Positions 56,646-64,000 of a stretch of 64,000 nucleotides of DNA are shown one piece after another. Below the pieces are notes generated by a model. That model saw only the letters and a program-made list of their open reading frames with translations, had not been told where the DNA came from and did not search any database. Each line of letters opens with the position of its first letter. The stretch's first letter is position 1. A program made the position numbers and the translations under genes. Source of the stretch: Blastomyces gilchristii SLH14081 (lineage: Eukaryota > Ascomycota > Eurotiomycetes > Onygenales > Ajellomycetaceae); contig NW_003101679.1 in NCBI RefSeq assembly GCF_000003855.2, positions 938,417-1,002,416 of the forward strand. Direction: 5' to 3'.

Positions 56646-58878
56646 TCACTGAGGTGTAGGTGTAGGATATCTACCACCGCCATCATTAGGACCATTGTTC
56701 AGTAGTGGCGGTGTAGCCGGGATGGATGGCATAGCTGGCGCCGCTGGTGTTCTCCTACTACCTGGACCCCCACTACGACCTCTCACCGCCGGAAGTTCGA
56801 AATCTGGATTATTACCCAGTAGCATATCTTGTCGCCTTTGCTTGTCACGTCTAATTTCGGCTTCTGGAGACCGCCACTTAGGGTTTACGCCGCGTTGGGA
56901 TACGGAGGTGAAATGGCTGGTTTCGCTGGCAGCGGGTGAGTGAGCGCCCTCGGGAAGATCTTCAAAGGATGTTCTCGGCTGTAGCTCACCTAGAGCGCCG
57001 GGTGTTAGTGCAGCAGGCACATCACCGGGTTCTGAGAAACGGGGTTCAACATCTTCGTAATAATCGCCCCGTGAAGTGGAACGCGCGATTGGTGGTTGCG
57101 TGGTGTCTCCAGCGAGACGTTCCAGACTCCTTGACTCGTATGCTTGGCCATTTGGGCTAGGAGATTGGCGTGCGATCACCGGAAGGGTGGGTTCCCGTAA
57201 ATGTTCCTCCCATGCCGCTCTGGGTGGAATATATTCGCTGTAACTACAAAGTTAGCTGCCAAATTGTGATGATGAAATTATAATAGGGCTAGCAGACTCA
57301 CACTTGTTCATTGTACGGGCTGTTTGGACTTCGATCATGTTGATTAACTTGTTCCTCTGGGTGAGGACCAACGATCCCCCTAGCGACGGTATTATCCATT
57401 GGAATGTGAGGGTCTCGTCCGTGATCTGCTACCGAGCTCGCACCCAACCCGGGTTGCATCTCAAAATCTTGACCAGAAGTATATCCAGGCCCAACTGGAG
57501 ATGGGCCTCGCGCACCATCATATCCATAGTCTGCGTGACTACCTGGGTTTCCGTACCCATCTGGATTAGGAGGACTCGCCCCGTACGGGGCATATGCACC
57601 TAACACCTCCGGAGGGTAACCTGGAGGTGGTCCTCGACCTCCACGCATCGTTCCCCGGCCCATTGGACCTCCTCCGCCGTGCATCCCGTAACCATGGGGA
57701 GGCGGCCCTCTTGGGTCACGATATGAACCTCCTCGGCTTCTTATAGGGTATCCACCCCTCCCACGAGGCGGCCCATAGGCATGTCCACGGCCGCGCTGGG
57801 ATCCCATACTACTATTCGAATACTGATTCCGTAATCTGGGATCTGATCGCGGCCCCCGCATCTGGGGTGGTCCAAAACCGGTAGCACCTGGTGGAAGCGG
57901 ATTGCCGTACTCATCCACCGGAGAATTGTAGGGCCTGCCGTCATGAGCCGGGGGACTACGTCTATCACCTGGGAGGCGAATGTTGTTTCCGCCATCGGGG
58001 CTCGTGCTGGTTGGGGTGCCAGAATTCAGAGGCCGCCTATCATCATCAGGCGTCCTCGAATTGGCTTCAAAGCGTGCAAACGCTGGAAGAGAGTCCGGCG
58101 AAGACGTGCTGTCCATGGAAACCTCGTTCTGGTTCGGTATAACCGGCGGGGGATCCAATTTTATAACATTTTGACGATTATAGAAGTTCTCCCCGCTCAT
58201 TTCCGCATTTTCTGCAATTCTTTTTTTCTGAGCTTTTCGGCTTACAAGCGTCCGTCGCATAGCACAAGTGAGGACCCCGCTCGCAGTAATCAGTATAGTT
58301 GCTGCAAGTACAACCCACCCGCCCCATTCTAAATGAGGCACGAAGAGAAGGATATCAACAAGGAATGCAAGGAGCGATACGAGAAGAGTCGGTAGGAGAA
58401 GGATGAGAAGACCAAGGAGATATCGGGGCGAATGAGATGGGGAATGGAAATGAGCCGCAGCTGCCAAGCCGAAACAGGTAAGGGTGAGGATTGCTGCAAC
58501 TGGATGGACGATTAAAAGAGAGGATAGCGAATGGCGGACGCTTGAGGGAAGGCTAAAATCCCCATCTCGGGACGCATCGCCATCTGCAAAACAAATAATG
58601 GATCAGGATTATGTTCGAGGATTAGGAACCGTGGGTCGTTGTTGAACGACTCAAGGTAAAAAGGAAGAAAAAAGCGTCGAACACTCACTCGAAGTATACC
58701 CCACACGGATAGGCGTGCAATCATTGCCTACACAATACCCAAAAATGCCAAACTTGATATCGTCAACACTAGCAAGGGGTATCGACTTGATAACTGGCGT
58801 CGACAAAACAGAGAGCAGTAATAGAATAAAGGCTGTGAGGAGGAGAACCGAGAGCGGTGTTGCTGGCCGCAGTAACAT
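56646..58878 (-). CDS. palI: PalI/Rim9 pH-response membrane protein
   Basis: Three exons (58689-58878, 57302-58583, 56646-57243), 689 aa. The N-terminus MLLRPATPLSVLLLTAFILL starts the first of four membrane helices (~8-28, ~87-106, ~116-139, ~145-168). Between helices 1 and 2 lies FGIFGYCVGNDCTPIRVGYT, with the Cys pair of the SUR7/PalI family. After helix 4 comes a long Pro/Gly/Arg-rich tail with RGG-type clusters (~300-400), as in filamentous-fungal PalI. PalI assists the seven-helix sensor PalH at the plasma membrane in the alkaline-pH pathway leading to PacC processing. The exon 2/3 join restores NEQVYSEYIPPRAAW. Confidence 0.93.
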
Positions 58879-59603
58879 GATGTCGCCTACTCCGGTCGCG
58901 CTTCACAAGCGGCTGGTTCGCGACAAGCGGGGGAGAGAGGCTTTCTTTGACCTGTACCAATTGCGCAACGGAGTGCAACGACCAACGATCAATACAAGGT
59001 GGACAGGAAACAGATATCTGAACCATTGAGCATTGGCGGAAGGACAACAACGGAGAGATGGAAGCAGAATTGATTGATATAGCGACTGGTATAAATGTCA
59101 ATTAGCCAAAAGCAGAGGCCTGAGTGCCGCAGTTACGATAGATAAGATAGGCATAACATCGGACGGGAACCGTGTTCCAGGCGCTGGTCCAAACAAAACA
59201 AGATCCGATCAATGGCGAGAGCAGGCCAATCTTCCCGACCAAAGAAACGAGAGCAGGCCCTAGCCAACGACAGGAAAGGAGAAGAAACAGAATGAATAAT
59301 GGGGGCAGCGCGGGGGGGAGAGGGGGGGTTGAGATGGAAGTTTGAGGTGAGGTTGCGAGATCGCGAGCCAAGCGAGGAGTTGAGGAGACAGACGTGGATT
59401 GGGTGTAGAACTTATGGTGGAAGTACGCAGCGGTATGACAGACGCATGCCCGGGGCTAGTAGTGCCTTGGCAACGGCACAACCTGGCGAACCAACCTCGA
59501 GTCATTTCAGGGATGGTACGGTACGGTACGTATATTGTAATTTTCCCCCGCAAGTTTTGGTCGGGTAAATTACATATTTTCCAGGACCTTCGGGCAAAAA
59601 AAG

Positions 59604-59652
<49 letters not shown>

Positions 59653-61189
59653 ACACAAAGCACACTGACGGGCGTCAGGGGAATTGCTTAAAGATAAGGG
59701 GTACAGGGTTGGATCGAACTTTCTGCGCCTTCTGCCATCCTCTTCCTCACCGTTTCTTTGTTTACTTGCAGAGCGTCAAATCTCTGTGAGCAGTATTACT
59801 ACTAATGGATTCTGGAGTATGGAATTATCACGCCTCGCCACCGATGTGAGAGAGATATTACATACACAGTCACAGATTTCAAGTCAAAAAATACACTTGT
59901 TTTGATCCATACAAGCAAAAATACAGATGATATTTTTGAAAATGAATAAAATAATCAAGATTTGACTTTTTCTATGTAGTATTTTTAGTGTCCATTAGAG
60001 TGAAAAGTGAAGCTCTCTAACTTAAATGAGAAATAAAGAATAGCTCTATTTTGTCTAGTCTGCTTGAATGGAATCCTGACTGTATTCAAAAAGAACAGAC
60101 TTGTCATTGCCTATTCAAGATCTGATCAAAATAGTGGCATCCACTCACTATGTACAAAATGTACTGTACAAACACACTGAACAGGCCCTAAATTCATTAT
60201 TATTAGCTACAGCTTGTTGCGCTCATTAATAGGCTAATGATTATAGTACTCATGCCCAAGTCTTGTCATTATTGTCATGTTGATACTATGTAGTCGATGC
60301 ACACAGTATTATCGACGGACGGCTTGCTGGTATCATGCATAAACATCAGTGGTAAGTCCCCCTTCTCTTATCTAAAACATTAGTTATATTCATCCCTATC
60401 AAAAAGGGGGGCCGTGTCCGTATAAATTGCTCTGATATAGTTACATCTGTTGAATCAACTCAATCTAAAATAATTGCGCGAAAGTATGTGTTCCAAGCCG
60501 CTACCACGAAGTCCTATTAGAACGAACTTTTCAAATCGCGCGGGAAGTACTGGCTCTTCTTGCAGGCTCCATCGGAAACTCCATTGTGAAACAAAGAATT
60601 ATCACTAATAGAAGTTGCAGGGCAGCGGAGACCGATAATACTAATACTCGCCACCGCCTTGGGTAGTTCCTGACCTCTATCTTAAGTCCTCTAAGAATAC
60701 CCTCTCTCCCTAATTTACCCTGGACGATGTCTTATGTCAGGCCATTTTGCAATGTTCTGTAGGGAGACTAACTACATAGTAAATGCCACTGGAGTCAGTG
60801 GTTTATTAAGGTTTGACTGTAACAGCGACAGAAGCCGGTCAGTTTTGCACAACCTTGGAATGTCTACTCCGTACGCCAGGTACTGACTACAGACTACCTA
60901 CAAGTAGGTCTGTGTACATGTACCACATCAATCCCAAGACCTTTGCTAATCTCACTTGTTTGCATTTAACTAGCACTTTCAGCCGGGTTATATAAGTTAT
61001 ATAACTTAAGTTAGAGCATGCTTGGGCCCGTCCAAACGCGACCCCCCCCTCCCACGCAACCCATAAGTTACTCTAAAAGTGGTTGGACTAGGTTGACAGA
61101 TTTACGGCAATTCAGGGTTCGTTGCGTAAAATTTGATTAGAAAAATGTGGAAGGTGTAAAGCTCCTGTCATTGAAAGGTTGCTAGCTTG
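58879..61189. other. 2.3-kb intergenic region before the second Copia element
   Basis: Holds the palI promoter. Otherwise no gene recognised; the open frames near 59260-59670 are produced by G/C-skewed sequence and the adjacent poly(A). TACTCCGTA occurs at 60865-60873. Confidence 0.5.
59604..59651. repeat. Poly(A) tract, 48 nt
   Basis: Uninterrupted A48 run preceded by AAAAAAAG. No retroposon body or flanking duplication recognised. Confidence 0.9.
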
Positions 61190-61362
61190 TGGAAAGTTAT
61201 ATGGTGGAAGGATTAGTAAGCCAGATCATGTGACCTGACACCCCCACTCACCAGAGTAACTATACACAATGCTATATACAAAATTCGCCTTCAAATCAAG
61301 TACAGGTACAAAAAATGACTGGAAAATGTTAAGTAATGAAAAACCAGTCATGATATACATCA
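61190..61362 (-). repeat. 3' LTR of the second Copia element
   Basis: TGGAAAGTTATATGG at the left edge (minus-strand end ...TTTCCA) and catca at the right edge (minus-strand start TGATG). Same 173-bp length as the 44514 copy, with mostly C/T and G/A differences. Confidence 0.8.
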
Positions 61363-64000
61363 TTTTTTATCTCTCTATTCCTCTATCTTCTTTATATTCT
61401 CTTTTCAACATGTATATTTGAATATTTCAAGTGATTTAATAAGCTCATCTGCTGTGTTCTTAGCAGATAAAACATATCAGATAGATATCTTATTCTTGTG
61501 AACAAGATTCTGAAGAATGTGAAAACAGACCTCTATATACTTCAAGCAGTGTGAAATTACTTTGAAAGAGAATAGCTCTATGACAGACTTATTATCAGTA
61601 TAAATCATATAAGTCAGATCATTGACTGTGATGAGAATGAGATGATTATCAGTATTCAGATTGTTAAGATAGAATGAGATGAATTCAGTGTCTTCTAGAA
61701 GCTCTCAGAGACAGACAAGCTCATATACAGTCTCAGAGAATGCAATATATTCAGTCTCTGTTAATAACTTGAAGATCTCTGTTTATCAGCAGCTCTGTCA
61801 TACAACAGAGTCATCTGCTATATAGATGATATAACTGGTGATTGAACAGAATTCTGAATCTCTATCAGCTCAATCAGTATCTGTATATACTACAGATTCA
61901 ATTTCAGCATCTCTGTGATAAATTATACTCTCATTGATTGAACTCTGTAGATATCAGAGTATATACTTGTATATAGCTCAGTTCTTTGATATAGACTAAG
62001 AGCTGAATTGATTAAGAAATTCTGCAGTGAAGCTCATATCAGAATGTGTATTAAATGTCAGATATTGCAGAGATCTGATACTGAATTAATAGAACTGTAG
62101 AGTAAATTCTGCTATATATATAATCAGTTTCTCATTATCATTTATAAAATTAATATTCTTCCTTATAGAAGTGAATATAGAATAACAGTCATTCATTGAG
62201 AACTTCTTCAGAAGATTTCTTATAAAGAGAGATTGAGATAATATTAATAAAGTTGAATCTCTATTAATTTTCATTTTTAAATAGTAGTTGAAATTCTCTA
62301 CATTCTTGATCTCATAATTAGCAGTAATTTCAGCTTTGACTCAGTTCAGATCTTCAATTTTCAGACTGTAGAGATAGATATTATTTATATAGATAATTAT
62401 ATAGATCTGTCTTTCATTATAAATAAATAGTTCAGTATCATAGAAACTGACACAGAAGTCTGAGTGTAATAGCATCTTTCACAGCTTCTTATATTATAAG
62501 AGTACTACTTACTTAAGACTGTAGAGTCTCTGTATTAACTTACATACAAGATTATCACAGTCTTTATGAAATTCTGTGAATTGATTTATATATATTCATT
62601 CATCAGCAGATAGTTAAGTGTTTAAAAAGATGATTATTATATCAATCTGCAGAACATATCATTCTCAGAATACTGAGATTATTATAAGAGCTTGTGAGAT
62701 GAATGCAGAAATAATGAGTGTAAAGATTCTTAAGTAATTAACTCTCTTCTATTAAAGATTTTCACAGATAATTCAGCAGATCTTATAGCAGATAATATCA
62801 CTTATATTATTGAACTTTTTATCAAATACTCATTGACTGTGAAGAACACTTATTTATAATATTCTCTTAATCAGTTATCAGACCTTTATCTGTTTTAAAT
62901 AATTAATCTCTTTAACACAGATCTTGTAATAATACTTTCATTTCATGAAAGCTTTGACATGTGTGAGATTTTTCAGAATCAGAAGTGTAGTGATATCAGA
63001 ATCAGTGAGTAGATCTTTAAGACTATCTCTCATTGAAGATTTCTTCACTGTTAATTTTCTCACTATAGTGATATTTCTTATAGATGTTAAAGAGTTATCA
63101 GATTCAACTGTGAGTTCTGAGAAGTTCAGTGTATTCTGCACTAAAAAGATAGATATTCTCACAGAGATATTATAGTCAATTCACTAATTATTAGTGAGTA
63201 TAAGAAATAATAAACACTCAGGTTGAATTTTCTCATCAATGAACAGATTATCTATTAATTGATCAGAAATTGTCATAATCTCTTGACAGACTGCAGTGAG
63301 TAGATCTGATATCACTAAAGAAATCACTGCAGCTGCTTTACAGACTGCATTGAGTAGAATCTTCAGATTGTGTGTTATCAGTATCAATGAATTGACAAGA
63401 TGAAGATTCTTCTGAAAGATGACATCTTTTAATATGTATAAATACTCATTGAAGAGGTTCATCAATCTATAATTGATAAGATTATCATAACTCATAAAAA
63501 TCAACTCTTTGAAATGAAAAGCTATTTTATTAATGAGCTTGAAGACTATTTTCAAGAATGCTTTGCAACCTCATCAGCAAATACTGCATGTAAAAGATAG
63601 AGCTTCAAGTCAGGTCTTATACAGTGTAATTAGCTTTGTATTTTCAGAGTCTTTATATAATATTGTTGAGATTGATATAAGATTAAGCAGCTCTGTGACT
63701 GTAATAACTGTCTCATCTTACATCTTTTTCAGAGCTGAAGAGTCTATTAATAGTGAATAAAACTTCTTAATAATCAAATTAATCAATCATTCAGATACTT
63801 TATCTTGCTATAAAGTATAAGAAAGAGTTGACTCTTATTTTATATCTTCACTAAGCATATATGCTGTAACTGTATTTGAATTCAATTCTTTATAATCTGA
63901 GTGAATGATTGCAATGTCATATCTCAGCAGATTCTTGATAAATTGATTGAAGATTCATAGATATCTCAATATCTCATTCTTGCATTTTAATAGAAATATT
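61190..64000 (-). mobile_element. RIP-mutated Copia element (3' part in window; continues beyond)
   Basis: Minus orientation. Its LTR is at 61190-61362 (173 bp), homologous to the LTR at 44514-44686. Beyond it come RNase H remnants (~61440-61780), the RT C-terminal part (62086-62274: LSQSLFIRNLLKKFSMNDC), and an integrase C-terminal segment (63184-63555: MSYDNLINYRLMNLFNEYLY). Sequence is AT-rich, poor in CG/CC/GG and stop-laden. Mutation is light in the first ~150 bp and heavy further in. The 5' end and target-site duplication are outside the window. Confidence 0.85.

Noticed and set aside
59260..59668. Phe-rich or Lys-rich frames of 89-132 codons
   Set aside because: Produced by the A48 homopolymer; the remaining codons show no domain.

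Overview
This window is from a filamentous ascomycete nuclear genome, probably a eurotiomycete (Eurotiales or Onygenales). The signs are short GT-AG introns of about 50-110 nt, the fungal gene families present (RTA1, DUF3433, PalI/Rim9, TOK1, Sco1, Aim11), LTR retroelements carrying RIP-type C-to-T/G-to-A decay, and the recurrent intergenic motif TACGGAGTA. Exon structures were assembled by hand from reading frames and splice consensus; no database search was possible.

Layout. 1-21 kb is a normal gene-rich segment: a partial coiled-coil protein, an F-box protein, the mitochondrial copper chaperone Sco1, an aldo/keto reductase, an RBM5/10-type splicing factor, Aim11, a GNAT acetyltransferase, an RTA1 membrane protein and a large DUF3433 membrane protein. 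21-30 kb is accessory in character: long unassigned stretches, a decayed Myb/SANT-like gene, and an intact 774-aa protein that joins an N-terminal coiled coil, a PD-(D/E)XK nuclease-like core and a C-terminal kinase-like domain. 30.5-43.9 kb is a nested retroelement block. The host is a Ty1/Copia element with 112-bp LTRs and TSD GATAA. It is interrupted by a 7.8-kb Ty3/Gypsy chromovirus with 548-bp LTRs and TSD CTCTG, and separately by a 380-bp tRNA-derived SINE with a 15-bp TSD. The SINE escaped the RIP that ruined both LTR elements.

44.5-46.5 kb holds a truncated Copia 3' end fused to a tyrosine-recombinase-like gene of DUF3435/Starship-captain type. That gene keeps clean introns and the HxxR and GH...Y motifs but carries one in-frame stop and one frameshift. 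47-59 kb is gene-rich again, all on the minus strand: a Ser/Thr-rich single-pass membrane protein, the TOK1 outward K+ channel, a HerA/FtsK-like P-loop ATPase, and PalI/Rim9 of the ambient-pH pathway. From 61.19 kb to the end lies a second RIP-mutated Copia element on the minus strand. It is the same family as the un-mutated fragment at 44.5 kb, so the two form a before/after pair for RIP.

The housekeeping genes do not form one pathway. The most interesting loci are the nuclease-kinase fusion, the recombinase relic with its breakpoint, the HerA-like ATPase and the layered RIP record.
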